DNA from: Lindgomyces ingoldianus
Lineage: Eukaryota > Ascomycota > Dothideomycetes > Pleosporales > Lindgomycetaceae
Length of the DNA stretch: 64,000 nucleotides
Reading direction: 5' to 3'
Assembly: GCF_010093535.1 (NCBI RefSeq)
Contig: NW_022985232.1
Coordinates: 86,634 to 150,633, forward strand
In this document: positions 45,763-57,012 of the stretch, piece by piece
Layout: each line of letters starts with the position of its first letter
How positions within the stretch are numbered: position 1 is the stretch's first letter
Notes under the pieces: model-generated
Database searches by the model: none
Seen by the model: only the letters and a program-made list of their open reading frames with translations
What the model was told of the DNA's origin: nothing
Position numbers and translations under genes: made by a program

Positions 45763-48700
45763 TCAAGCTTTCTTCTCCTCCTTTTTCGCTGTATTCAATT
45801 CATCTTTAAAGCTGTGGTTGATCAATGCGACACTATCCACAATGATAGCATCGAGACCGGCGGCAGCTTGAGCCTTATATTTTGTTAGACACGGATGGTA
45901 TATTAGCATCATTAGTGTACCGTTCACCTACCCTAGCATTCTCCGGATCATTGTTCAACGCCCCGAAGGACCAGCAAATCAACCCAGCGTCCTTCACAAA
46001 TTGGACGAGTTTCGGACTTGTGACGAATGGCTCCGAAGACATGACTACGCCAGGAAGATTCCAATGGCGTGCGAATTGAATTGCTTCTTGGAGATTGCTT
46101 GCGCGCACGTCTCCGGTTGGAAACAAGTTCGACTCGTTGAGGAACATGACTGGATACGTATCTTGTTTATGTGCGGCTAGAATGCAGAGCTCGGGACTGA
46201 ATGACGTGAAGAGAATGGAGCGGTTGCCACCGTATTTGTAGATCAGATCCAGGATGGTGTCAATGTAGAGGTTGAATTCCACGCCGTAGAGGTCCATCTT
46301 CCAGTCTTCAGCCTCCCAAAGCATGGGGTACTCTATGCGGTCATCAGCTCATGTCTTGTCGATAGGCTCAATTGCAGCCACAATTGTGTGCCGCTTGTAG
46401 GAATCCAGAACTCACTTAGTTCTATGTCAAATGCAACTGTTTCAGGAAGGTTCCGCAGCAACTCCTCTAGCGTAGTGAATGAATCGTGGATATGTGCTCC
46501 GCGAATGTTGCCTTTAAATCCTTTGACCTTGAACTCATGTGTGTGCTTGATACGCGCCAAGAAGTCTCGAGTACGGCAGTCCTCGATGGTGCCGAAGGAT
46601 TGCGAGCGCTGACGCAGAGCAGATGGAGGTAGAGCTTCGTCCGCTTCAACGTCTTGAGCCCCAGCTCCAATCCTATATGGAGGTTTTGCTCCATTTGATG
46701 GCTTCTGCATGTCACTAATGCACATAAACTGCGACCTGTAAGCCATGACACTTGCTAGTCTGAGCAGGATTGTGGAACAGCACCTGATCAAAGCTAAGAT
46801 TGTGTGGAGCTATGTCAGCTCCGCTTTCACTTATAAAAAAATCATGATATATGACAGGAACATGGTCTCGGGTTAGTTGCACGTCTACGTGGATTAGATA
46901 TAGCTTCTTCCAGCTATGAAAGACGAGCTCCTACCGCACTATTTGCAATCAGCACCAGCCTTGGAGTGTAGATATGGTTGCTCACCTCAACATATGATAC
47001 GCCTAAATCGATGGTAGACTGGAAAGACTAAAAATTCATAAGTGTAAGAAGGCGTGAAAAAGTGTTGTAACATGCCTGAATGGTGTTCTCCCCTATTTGA
47101 ATACGCTTGAAGGCTGGGGAGTTCATACCCAACCCTTCGGCTAGGTGAGCGAAGCTACCGAGACTGGGCTAGTCACTAACCTCTATGTCCGATGAGTGTG
47201 ATCTTTCTATTTGAGTTCCGAATACATTGGTGTCCCTTGGAGCTTGGGGGCATGCGCGGATCGGGGAACGGCTTCACTAATAGAAAGTTCATAGTTAATG
47301 TCCCAATGAATTCTCCAGCCTCGGATCCTATAATAGGGATCTGATGATCTCGGAACAGGCTTTCCCTTCCTGGACCAAGTGAGTTGCCAAGCTCTTCCAA
47401 GAGGCCAACCGCGGTCCCAATATGAATATCTGCATTCGGTGACGCTGAAGATCGACGGTAAATTTTGAACACAAGCTTCGCGTTCCGGACATCATCAGTT
47501 TGAAAAACAAAGGGATAATTCGTCTTGTCATCCAGAATAGGTAGATGCATGGAACCGCCATGTCCGTCCATTCCTAAACCGCAGACCCTAACCGAAAACC
47601 GGGTTTCGGGATAAGGATTGAAGGGATATCTCAGGAGGTACGGCGAGAGATCAATGGCTGGCCGAGGTTTCCTGGCGTTCAGTGCCCCAAGATTAACAAA
47701 AACACGACTGGTACTCGGGGCACAGGGAGGAAGCGCATTCGTCTTCGGTAACAGGAGTTTTGGTACCCGCCGGGGCCAACCCGAGGTAGCCGGCTGCAGC
47801 AAGTTGGAGATCGGCCAGAATCCCCGAAAAGCGACGTGATCCAGTGCTGTCCACCCAAATGCATCCGAATGGTTCTCGTCTACTTCTATGTTAAGGAGGG
47901 CTTCTACTGCTGCCTTATGCCCCAAAACGCAAGCCACTATAAGGGGCGTCCAACCATAAGACTTTTCAGCCACATTAGGATTTACTGCTTGGTGAGAGCG
48001 ATTCTGGACGAGCATATTGATATATTCTACGGAGCCCGCGCGCGATGCGATGAACAGGGCTGTCTCTCCGTTTGGCTGAACGTAATTCAGATTGACAAGC
48101 CCTGTGTCTAGCAAGGCTTCAACTATCTCCGTGAAATGAGATAACAGAGCTGTATGTAGGAGATCTGCTAGCATATCACCGAGGGCTTCCCTTTCGGGCT
48201 GCCCGCGCTCGATAGATTCGGCCGATGCAAGCAGCGCTCGCGTTGTCTCTGCGTGACCATTCATAATGCTCAGATGAAGGGCGGAGTGGTGGCCATTGTC
48301 GAAAAAGGAATGCCTGAAAAGATCAAATGGGAGCTGAGGTCGCAAAAGGTCCCACTTGTCCATTGAATGAAGAAGGGCTTGGGCGATGCGGGGGTGCCCG
48401 GCTTCGGCGGCGTAATGTAAAGGAATCCGCCCACGGTAATCCTTTTGGACGATCGCTAACCGTTGCTCATTGTCGAGGCTATTGAGCATGAAGGAAAGCA
48501 TGGAACTACTATCGTCATATTCGCCCATATATCCATCCATGAGTGCTCGGTAGCGTTCACGATTGCCGCCATGAGAAGTTAGACCATGTTGATGACAAGC
48601 CATTATAACCAGAGTATGGATACAATTGCGATGTGTCCCCATGGCGACATCTTGCAGATTGGAACCTATCCATTGAAGGATTTGCAGAGCACATTCTCTT

Positions 48701-49469
48701 GACTGTTGCAGTATCGCTTCATACAGCAAGGTTTGTTTAAAAAGTGAAGGCAAGTCAGATGAATGCAAAAATTCCACGAGGTCCTTGGCGTTGTCTGTCA
48801 CTAAGGCATCTCTCAACCGCTCGTCAACATGTATGGATAATTGGGCGCTTATCTGGCGGAGAAGGAACGACGGGTCCTTGGCGCCACAAGCAGTTGACTG
48901 GAGCTTCAGAACAATAGCATCGATCTCCTCCATTTCGCGAAGGGTCTCCAGCTGGCTGACGAATTCATAGGCTGCAGTGTTGAGCCTTGCGTAACCCGTT
49001 TTAGACGCAATGACGTCCAACTTGCGGGACAGAGCTTCCAAAGCATCGCTGTTGACCCCGGCGTACCATCTAAGTCGTCTCAGGTCCCGACTGTACTCAA
49101 GACAAGAGCCCAAAACAAATATTTGCTCAGGGCGATTGAGCTCTCCCGGGACAATGGCTCCGTCCTTCTCATACAGGCGCACAACGCCCTGATAGTTTAG
49201 ACGAAGACGGTGATGCTGCTTAGTGTAGAAAGTCTGGACCTTCTGAACCTCGTGCTTCAAGGCGACGGAAAAGGCTGAGCGCGATTAGAACCCATCTGGG
49301 AGCGGGTGATGTTGAGTCACCAAATACCTGCCAAGTCAACCTCAGCCTGATGGTCAGCAAGGGCATGCTCGGTGGCCAACTTGATGCGTCTCTTTAAGCC
49401 ATAGTAATCGATATAGAATGGAGCCCACTCCGGAATGCGGTTCTGGTAGAGATTGCGGCCGAAGCGCAT
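45763..49469 (-). CDS. GDE1: GDE1-like glycerophosphodiester phosphodiesterase (SPX-ankyrin-GDPD)
   Basis: Eight exons: 49469-49328, 49274-47181, 47134-47076, 47027-46986, 46903-46784, 46728-46416, 46332-45932, 45873-45763. They give 1093 residues with all phases closed. The third intron is GC..AG (GCATGT..TAG). Residues 1-170 form an SPX domain (MRFGRNLYQNRIPEW, YYGLKRRIK). Ankyrin repeats span about 280-510, followed by the GDE1-type middle region. The GDPD barrel begins at IGHRG (His744) and continues with GENT (Glu761), VDVQL (Asp786) and YHD (His799). The enzyme cleaves glycerophosphocholine/inositol-type substrates in the cytosol, and SPX links it to phosphate sensing. One oddity: the usual E-F-D metal motif reads E-LYLIHV-D here with the best splice sites available, so that junction needs checking. 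Confidence 0.9.
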
Positions 49470-49952
49470 GTTGGCAGGTGTGTGTTAGGTTGAGCGATGG
49501 CAGGAGGACTGGTGGGCTGTGTATCCCTGGGGGCGAGCCCTGAGCCCTGAGCCCTCCGTGAACCCTGCCGCGTTTAGGTCCTGTGGCAGCGGCGCACACG
49601 TCGCAACCTGTGCGATGTGTGCGGGGGCGAGCGGGCCATTAAGTTTCTTTTCATTGTGACGAGGCGTTTGGAGTTTGCCATGATGTTGTGTCACGCGGGA
49701 GGGCCAGTCAGCGTTAGGCAGGTGCCGCCGGAAACCATGGCTGAGCGGCGCTGCACGGGTTGAGGTTGGAGCAGTTCCAGAGGCCTGCGGAAGAAGCCGA
49801 GGAGGGGGGTCTACGGGGCGGTCCTGCGCACTAGAGCGGGCAACTTAAAGGCGGGTGCGGCCCGTCCTCGCACACGGCTAACTAGCTTGTCCCTTTGCGC
49901 CGGTCACGCCGCCGGCCGCCGCCGATACCCGCTCCTCACATGCCCCGCCACC
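49470..49952. promoter_or_regulatory. bidirectional promoter region
   Basis: The two neighbouring genes are divergent with only 483 bp between start codons, so they share this GC-rich stretch. The start at 49953 has the context GCCACCATGG. No specific factor site is assigned. Confidence 0.6.
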
Positions 49953-52482
49953 ATGGATCCTCTATCCATCACTGCCAGCGTAATCGCCGTCGCAACACTC
50001 GCCGCGAAGCTCTGCGCCACTTTCAGCAGCCTTCGCGAAGTCTGCAACGTTCTGCCCGGACGACTGCATGCGCTGAACAACGAGATTGTGGATTTCGAGG
50101 CTGTCTGCCGACAAGTTGGATCCGCGCTAGACGAACGCGCCGCCGCCGAACTAGACGCGGCTACTGACGCTGCAATCCGCCGCCTCCTCCAACAAGCAAG
50201 ACAGACGCTAGTGGAGGTGCACGCCGTTCTCGCTGCTATTGTCGCCACGTCTCATCGCAACCGTGTGGCCGGTGTCAGGGCGTGGAAAAAAGAGCACGCC
50301 CGCCTGGAGCAACTCCAGAATGAGATCAAAACTGTCAAGTCCTCCCTCAACATCCTGATTGGCACCTCCCAGTCGTATGTACCCGGGCGCAGTCCTGCTT
50401 CTGTCTTCTGGGCTCGCTAACTAGCCAAGCCACGACATGACACGCATGCGCCTGGAGTTGCAGGCCATTACTTCGGTGACTTCACAGGCTGCTAAAGAGC
50501 AAATCGAATTCCGCGACGAGTTCCGCAACAATCTCGCATCGCACCACGACAGCTTCAACGATTCCGTTGCTGCCATGTATCGACAAGTCGATGGTCGCAT
50601 AGGCAGGATGGAAGATATGTTGAAAGAGCAGGCCGATCGTCTCAGAGAGCAGCAAGAGAACCAGCTTTCACCTTTCTACGGACAGCCTCCTCCACCATAT
50701 CGACGCCGTACTCCATCACCGCGGCGCGTTACTCTCTCCAGCGCGCCGAAAGACGCTCGCGCCGACGCCGTCGGTATCCGCGTGGCACAATACGCTTCAT
50801 CCTGTCACCAAGGGTGTCCGTGCGCATGCCATTCCCAGAAGAAATCGCAGACGCCAGCAATGTTTGAACGTGTTCTTGGTAAGCTCTTCGTCGGATATGC
50901 AGGATTACCTTTGGTCAGCTCCAAGTGCAACTCACCGCAATGTGCGAAAGCACAGACTGCTCGCGTGAGCATGGAATATTGGTTTCCCATGAGTTTCATT
51001 TCACAGATCGTTCGATTCCAGCTTGCAGTCGAGAACACAGGCCCTCAGTTTGCGCTCAATTTCCTTCGACGAGTGCCTGATACAGCGCAATCCGTAGGGT
51101 TTGCTCAGGCGGGAAATGTAGATGGCTTGAAGGATTTATTTAGACGAGGCCTTGCTTCCCCACGCGATGTTAGCTCAACTCGCGGCTACTCCTTGCTTCG
51201 AGTACGCAGAACACCTTGCTTATTTGATTGATGAATTCTAAATTCTACAGTGGGCCCTTTATTCGAAGCAGTGGGATACCTGTAAATTTCTTGTCCACGC
51301 TGGGGCAGATCCTGATTACCGGTACGTACCTTCTCAGCTCATAGGCTGTTCAAAAACCCACTGTTAATGCTAACCTATTCTAGACCAATTGCTGCGCATG
51401 ATAACAGCCCGAGAAACAAAGCATGCGACTTCGTGTTGCAAGGCTTCCTATCAAAGCAGGCCGAAGATACTCTGCTCTGTCTTACATCCGGGAGTGACTG
51501 GGTGGAAGAGCAGAACTTTACCATCCTCCACAAAATCGCAACTGGGCTATCGTTCAAAGACATCGAGGAAACGATACTGCTTCATCTCGATGAAATCGAT
51601 GCACTTGATGCGATGGGCCGGACCCCTCTCATCTGGGCCGCTGCACGAGGAGATAGCCGCGCTGTAGGACATTTATTGGCCCATGGTGCGGATCCAAACG
51701 TGCTTGACATCCAGTGGACTGGAGCAGTTTCTTACGCTGCTGAACGTAGCCATCTTCTTTGCGTCCGATTACTCCTCGAGGCGAACGCAGCGCCGGATCC
51801 GGTGCTGCCCAAAGGTGTACGCGTCGGCAGTGCACTGAATTGTGCCGCCCGGAACGGCACTGATCCCTTGGTTTTGAAAACTTTGCTAGACTTTGGGGCA
51901 GACACAGAAGCAAGCGGCGTTGATAAAATCACTCCATTGATCCATACCGCTCGTACTGACAACGTCAACTTCGCAATGCTACTTTTGGAGTACGGAGCCG
52001 ATATCAATGCAGCAACTGCCGCCGGCCAGACTCCTCTAACGACAGCAATCACTCTCAATAGCCATCATGTCTTACGTCTCTTGCTCGATCGCTGGTACGA
52101 ATACAGTACTTGCCCCAGGCTTTCGGGTCCTCATCTCCTCAGAACAGCTGCGCTCTTCGCTGATGAAGAGACGCTCAAAATTTTAGTCGCTGCAGACCAC
52201 TTCAAATTGAAATACGACAGAGCGTATATCCTTGCCGACTGCTTAGAACAGTTCATGGATCGCTACGATGTCACCGAAGACCATGTCTCCCTGTTCCGAG
52301 ACTTGCTCGGCGTTTTGAACGAAGATCCAAGCGCCCTGCAGGTAAAAGATAAGCTAATGGAAGGTGGTCTTCTTTCTCACGATGTGCATGGCGAATTGGA
52401 TAGTTGGGATGATTCGGATGGATTTTTCGAAGATGCCGTTGAAAAGCATGGGGACACAGAAAAGGTTGCATTGCTTATTTAA
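49953..52482 (+). CDS. HeLo-like/STAND N-terminal domain protein with ankyrin repeats
   Basis: Four exons: 49953-50374, 50430-51201, 51251-51321, 51384-52482, giving 787 residues with all phases closed. Residues 1-140 (MDPLSITASVIAVATLAAK then CNVLPGRL) match the N-terminal domain type seen at the head of many fungal STAND/NLR-like proteins. A basic, partly coiled-coil linker (about 150-245) follows, ending in a Pro/Arg-rich stretch. Next comes the cysteine cluster CHQGCPCACH (266-275), with FVGYAGLP and CNSPQCAKA further on. Ankyrin repeats (GRTPLIWAAARGD, LLLEYGADIN) cover about 490-650, with an acidic tail. There is no NACHT or NB-ARC domain. A role in non-self or stress signalling is inference. 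The gene is free of RIP damage. Confidence 0.88.
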
Positions 52483-53153
52483 TCTGTCACTACCACCAAC
52501 AACTTATCTGATCTAACGGCGCTACCACCTGGGGAAAGGCTGCTTTTCTCTCCGATTCCAAACCTTTCGTTGGCTCTTCGTATTACTAAAGAATGGAGAA
52601 GTATGTCTTTCGCAATATACCACACTGTCAAAATACTTGTCACACGTTTACATACGAGCAAATAGCTACAACTTATCAATACAGCGAATAGCAGTCAAAA
52701 CAGCGTATCCACGAGAAGAATGAGAAGATACGCAATGTATTGATGCCCATAAGCTCTACGCAGTAAAGGTCCGTCCATATGAACGCTTCCAATACCGCTA
52801 TACAGCCCCGACAGCCAATCAGCGCCGATGCCAATTTCATTTTCTAACATTTAGAATTAATATATAACTACTGACTTCAGAAACAAAACCTGAGCATTGA
52901 AACAGATTATCTACGCTGCATTACTTATATGCAGGAAGGCTTGTTAGAAACATCCTTTCTAAGAAACCCGCACAATGGCTTCTAACTGTGTTTGAACTTA
53001 AGTTCTAGGAAAAGTTGTTTATGTACTACTACTAAGCAAACATAAGCATAGTGTCCCTAAAAGCCTTGGCAGGGGGGTCTATAAGTGTAAGAGCGGCGGT
53101 TAGTCTAGATATAGAGTATGCGCTCTAGCTAAGGTATAAATTAGACTAATTAC
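52483..53153. other. downstream flank becoming AT-rich
   Basis: 3-prime flank of the ankyrin gene, then AT-rich sequence from about 52840. No gene. Confidence 0.5.
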
Positions 53154-53155
53154 TA

Positions 53156-54287
53156 ACGTACCTAACGGGTTGGCCGGCCACACAGGTTGGCCGGCCACTT
53201 TTGCCAAGCCCCCACTAAAACCACCCCATTCTCTCGCAAAACAGCCCACTTTGGCCCTGTATAAAGTAATACAACACAAGATATTATTTAGAGTCTACTT
53301 CTGCTACTTACTTACACGTACGCAAGTTATGCCTAGTCTAATTGCACTGCCTGCATTGCCTTTAACTTAGCTTACTTTCTTTAGCGCGCACCTGCGTCTT
53401 TAGCTTCTTCCTATTACTACGCGCTCTAAACTCCTTTAGAGCAGTTAGACAAGCCCTATCTTTAACTATTAAAGTCTTTTTTGCCTAAATCTGCTTCCTT
53501 TTATGTAATCTATGTTGTGTGGCAGCCTTATTTGCTGCTTAAAGCTTTATAATCTTATAGCCTACTTTATTATGTTAATGCTTTAGATAACTGTTGTCTA
53601 CTCCCTATTACCTTACTATATTACCTTTAGCTGTCCTTATCTTTTTAAAGCTATAATAACTGCTTTAGTTAATATTTAGCCTATTATAAAGCCTAACTTA
53701 TTAAAGTTATACTTGTCTTTATCTTAGATACTATACTTAGCTTTTATGTTAGCTATAAAGTAAAACTAGCCCTAGATAACCTCTAGATCTTTATAAAGCA
53801 CTCTCTTATAATTATACTTATAATTAAACTTTATTATAAACTTAGGGCAGTGCTTAACCCACATACTAGTCTAGTTTAAGCTAACCTAGCCTAGATTGCG
53901 CTCTGCAGGCAAGAAATTAGCTATATTAGCTACAGCTACAAGCCTAGGAGAAAATCTGCGCGTAATAAGCTTAAGTATGTACTTAATAACTACTTTCTTT
54001 TTAAGCTTAGTTAGATTCCTTAATTTAAGCTAGCATTCTGCTTGTAAAGGCTGTCTAGCGCGTTAATTGCTTAGTGTTATGTAAGAGACATTATAGATAG
54101 CTGCAGCGCGTTGTAAGAAGAGTTTTAAGTCTTATTTAAGAGCCTAAAGAGCAAGCTATATCTAACGTTCTTTAGAAGATTTAATCTAGTGTTGTTGTTA
54201 AGGCATTATGTAGATAGGTAGAGTTTAGTGGGGGCTTGGCAAAAGTGGCCGGCCAACCCGTGTGGCCGGCCAACCCGTTAGGTACGT
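53156..54287 (-). mobile_element. internally deleted Fot/pogo-like transposon (family 2), copy 2, 1132 bp
   Basis: Termini ACGTACCTAACGGGTTGGCC are flanked by TA (53154-53155, 54288-54289) and carry the doubled GGCCGGCC blocks in both ends. It is inverted relative to copy 1 and exactly as long. The minus strand carries the transposase remnant: N-terminal helix-turn-helix part near 53700-54180 and the basic C-terminal tail near 53370-53460, without the DDE core. The ends are less mutated than the interior. Confidence 0.82.
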
Positions 54288-54289
54288 TA

Positions 54290-54713
54290 ATAGTAAATTA
54301 AAACTAAGCTGTCTAACATCTATTTAATAGGCAATTTAAAGTCAAGCTACATAAATAACACTTTATTACTTAATTCGCTCTAGCACTTAAACAAATAAAG
54401 TGAAAAAAGAAAAAAAAGTATATAACTAGAAGCTTTTTTTTAATAGTTATAGCTTATACTTTATAAATAAGTTGATAAAGTACTATAATAATAATTATAT
54501 AATTCTATTTAGCTTTCTACTATATAGAACTTATACTCTTTAGCTGTTAGATGTTATAGTATTTTAGCTATTTAAATACTATTATAAATAAATAGTAGAG
54601 AATGTAACATGTACTAGCTGTATTTGTAACAATGCATGCAAGACAGGAGGTTTAAATGCGGTGTGAATCCACCTAGAGGCAGATAGGAGTGGGTAGAGAC
54701 TTAGAAACCTAGG
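54290..54713. other. AT-rich stretch ending in a dispersed repeat
   Basis: AT-rich. 54640-54713 (gcaagacaggaggtttaaatg...gacttagaaacctagg) recurs at about 57023-57090. The two repeats serve as filled and empty sites for the insertion at 54719. Confidence 0.6.
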
Positions 54714-54718
54714 AATTC

Positions 54719-54941
54719 TGTTTGCAGTAATCACACGATAGTCGGATGCGTCGTCACCATGGTCGCATGCGTCGTCACCATGATCGGATGCGTCGCCATC
54801 ATAGTCGTATGCGTCGTCACCATGATCTATTGCCAAGACTCACCCACTCATTTCGCATGTATATAGACTCCTACAAAGGACTCCTCTAGCAATACATTCA
54901 ATGCAGTTCCTCATGTCTCTGGTGCCTCACATAGCTTCACA
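54719..54941 (+). repeat. LTR of the copia-like element, 223 bp
   Basis: It starts TGTTTGC and ends CTTCACA, followed by gttatgagcccgg, a plausible primer-binding region. The U3 part has four units of about 21 bp (gatgcgtcgtcaccatggtc type). The same LTR occurs alone at 25188-25411. Confidence 0.85.
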
Positions 54942-55194
54942 GTTATGAGCCCGGCAATCGCTTGCTAGTCAATCGAGCTGTTTTCAAACCTCTACCAGGG
55001 AGAGCTCCTTTGACACCCTGCGTACAATTGTGACCTCTTTGTCACACTCTACTACCTTAAAGTCGCTCTTTTACAGCACTTTAGGTATCTTTTAAGACCT
55101 TTTGATCCAAAGAGGCGACTCAAAGTCTCTACTTCACCAGTCGCATCAATCGCGACCTCTACAATCTCCTGAGCACGCTACCAGAGCTCTCAGT

Positions 55195-55875
55195 CGAGCA
55201 CCGCAAGGACATTCGTCCACCTCAAGGACAACCTCGTCCACCTCAAGGACAACCTCGTCCACCTCAAGGACAACCTCGTCCACATCAAGGACAACCTAGT
55301 CCACATCAAGGACAACTCAAGGACAACCAAGTCCACATCAAGGACATATTCGTCCACCGCAAGGACATTCGTCCACCTCAAGGACATATTCGTCCACCTC
55401 AAGGACATATTCGTCCACCTCAAGGACACATTCGTCCACCTCAGGGACATACTCGTCCACCTCAAGGACATATTCGTCCACCGCAAGGACAAGCTCGTCC
55501 ACCTCAAGGACAAGCCCGTCCACCGCAACAACATATTCGTCCACATCAAGGACAACTCAAGGACAACCAAGTCCACATTAAGGACAACTAAGTCCACCGC
55601 AAGGACATTCGTCCACCTCAAGGACACATTCGTCCACCTCAGGGACATACTCGTCCACATCAAGGACAACCAAGTCCATCGCAAGGACATACTCGTCCAC
55701 CTCAGGTCCACATCAAGGACAACCTAGTCCACATCAAGGACAACTCAAGGACAACCAAGTCCACATCAAGGACAACCAAGTCCACCGCAAGGGCATACTC
55801 GTCCACCTCAGGTCCATATCAAGGACAACCTCGTCCACATCAAGGACAAACCTCGTCCACATCAAGGACATACGT
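55195..55875. repeat. 21-bp minisatellite, about 30 units
   Basis: The unit is caaggacaacctcgtccacct and variants (caaggacatattcgtccacct, caaggacaaccaagtccaca). Because 21 is a multiple of three, several frames stay open on both strands, including a long minus-strand frame (55711-55190) of Trp-Thr-rich heptads. I treat those as by-products of the repeat. It lies in the leader just before the gag-like frame. Confidence 0.9.
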
Positions 55876-55882
55876 CATCAAT

Positions 55883-56164
55883 ATGACAGACTCCACTGAT
55901 TTGCTAGTCACAAAGACTACAGTCATACTCAACACAACCAATGACTGGGACCGATGGATCTACCTCCAAAAGTCAGTCGCGGAACAGCTGTTTGTCTGGG
56001 AATACTGCAACCCAGAGCTCTCAGCAGCTGAGGTGATGATACTAGGAGACATACCAGTTGAGCCAACATATAGCGATCATCAATCGGGCGCCACCAAACC
56101 ATCTGAAATGGATGCAAAAAACCCATCCGACTATCGTGTGATTACTGCAAACAAATTCTATTAA
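55883..56164 (+). CDS. truncated copia-type gag-like protein
   Basis: The 93-codon frame has the start of copia gag proteins: ILNTTNDWDRWIYLQK followed by VWEYCNPEL and a Pro-rich IPVEPTYSD. Full gag-pol polyproteins of this type run well over 1000 residues. Here the frame enters the inverted LTR piece (NPSDYRVITANK) and stops just outside the element, at 56164. It is a fragment and probably has no function of its own. Confidence 0.7.
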   Translation: MTDSTDLLVTKTTVILNTTNDWDRWIYLQKSVAEQLFVWEYCNPELSAAEVMILGDIPVEPTYSDHQSGATKPSEMDAKNPSDYRVITANKFY

Positions 56165-56165
56165 C

Positions 56166-56294
56166 TGTAAGGCCGAGATGGCGCTTACGTGCGACAGGTA
56201 TATATACTCTTCTGTGCGAAGATATTAACTGTTAGTTAATTATTCGCACCTTTTTAGTTGTATTAGCGCAGTGGTACAGAGCTCCGTCCTTACA
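56166..56294. repeat. LTR-like dispersed repeat (family D), 129 bp
   Basis: It starts TGTAAGGCCGAG and ends CGTCCTTACA (inverted tips). The internal part (gcgaagatattaactgttag...ttattcgcacc) can form a hairpin. The 3-prime half is shared with 37948-38080. Flanks ttaac and cttag do not match. Confidence 0.45.
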
Positions 56295-56657
56295 CTTAGA
56301 GGGATAGAGGGATAGTAGAGGCTATTACTGTTATGTTCTTTACTTTTTTAAACTAAAACTAGTTTAATTTAGCTAGGTGTCCTAGCTCTAGTTATTCCTT
56401 CGCGATGCTAGCAGTGTGTCTCTATACTAACGCTATGTGTGCGTGCTTACTCTAATCTGTATTAATGTTAAGCCTGTTAACAATTAAAGCTTACTATTAT
56501 CTAAACATTAGTTTTTACTATTTATAAAGTTATTAATTTTAGGCGTGTGTTTAGTAAAGTAAAATTAAGATATTATTAAAGATAATTTAGTAGTTAGTGA
56601 AAGTTAATTAGAGCTAACAGTTCTCTACTAGTTTACTACTTAATTTATAGTTACAAT
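56295..56657. other. AT-rich non-coding stretch
   Basis: TpA-rich, stop-ridden; no recognisable relic. Confidence 0.5.
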
Positions 56658-56659
56658 TA

Positions 56660-57012
56660 ACATACACTATAGGCAAGTTGCTTACACACCTAAGTTGTTT
56701 ACTATTACTAAGACTATACTAAACTACTTTTTCTACACTAATATATTTCTAACAACACTACTTAGATGTGTTAAAAAAATTAGGTATAGCTTATACTTTA
56801 GGCTTTTAAATAAAATGTAACACTTTTTAAACAACATGCTATAGCTATGTATAAAGTCTTTTAAAAGATAATAAATAACTAATACAGTAGATAACTTTTA
56901 TAAGTTAATTTTATAGCTAATTATTAAGGATAAATAAGAATACAAAGTAAGTATTTATTATGCATATACTTAAGCTAGATGCCTAAGGATTTTTCTTTTA
57001 GCTAGTAGCTGT
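56660..57012. mobile_element. left arm of a palindromic family 3 element
   Basis: It starts ACATACACTATAGGCAAGTT after ta (56658-56659) and follows the left arm of the other copies through the helix-turn-helix region. It breaks off at about 57012, where another repeat (the one also at 54640-54713) begins. Confidence 0.75.

Larger units (their letters stand above)
54719..56153 (+). mobile_element. copia-like element derivative with inverted ends, target duplication AATTC
   Basis: The left end TGTTTGCAGTAATCACACGA starts a full LTR (54719-54941). The right end is the reverse complement of the first roughly 30 bases of the same LTR (catccgactatcgtgtgatt then actgcaaaca). aattc flanks it at 54714-54718 and 56154-56158. 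The related sequence at 57080-57100 reads aggaattatattaac, that is, without the insertion. Inside are a leader, a 21-bp minisatellite and a gag-like reading frame; no protease, reverse transcriptase or integrase is present. It is not RIP-mutated, so it is recent. Confidence 0.85.

Noticed and set aside
55190..55711. Minus-strand 173-codon frame of Trp/Leu-rich heptads
   Set aside because: It is generated entirely by the 21-bp minisatellite, whose period keeps several frames open on both strands.
55195..55875. CRISPR-like array
   Set aside because: The units are contiguous tandem variants without unique spacers, in a fungal sequence.
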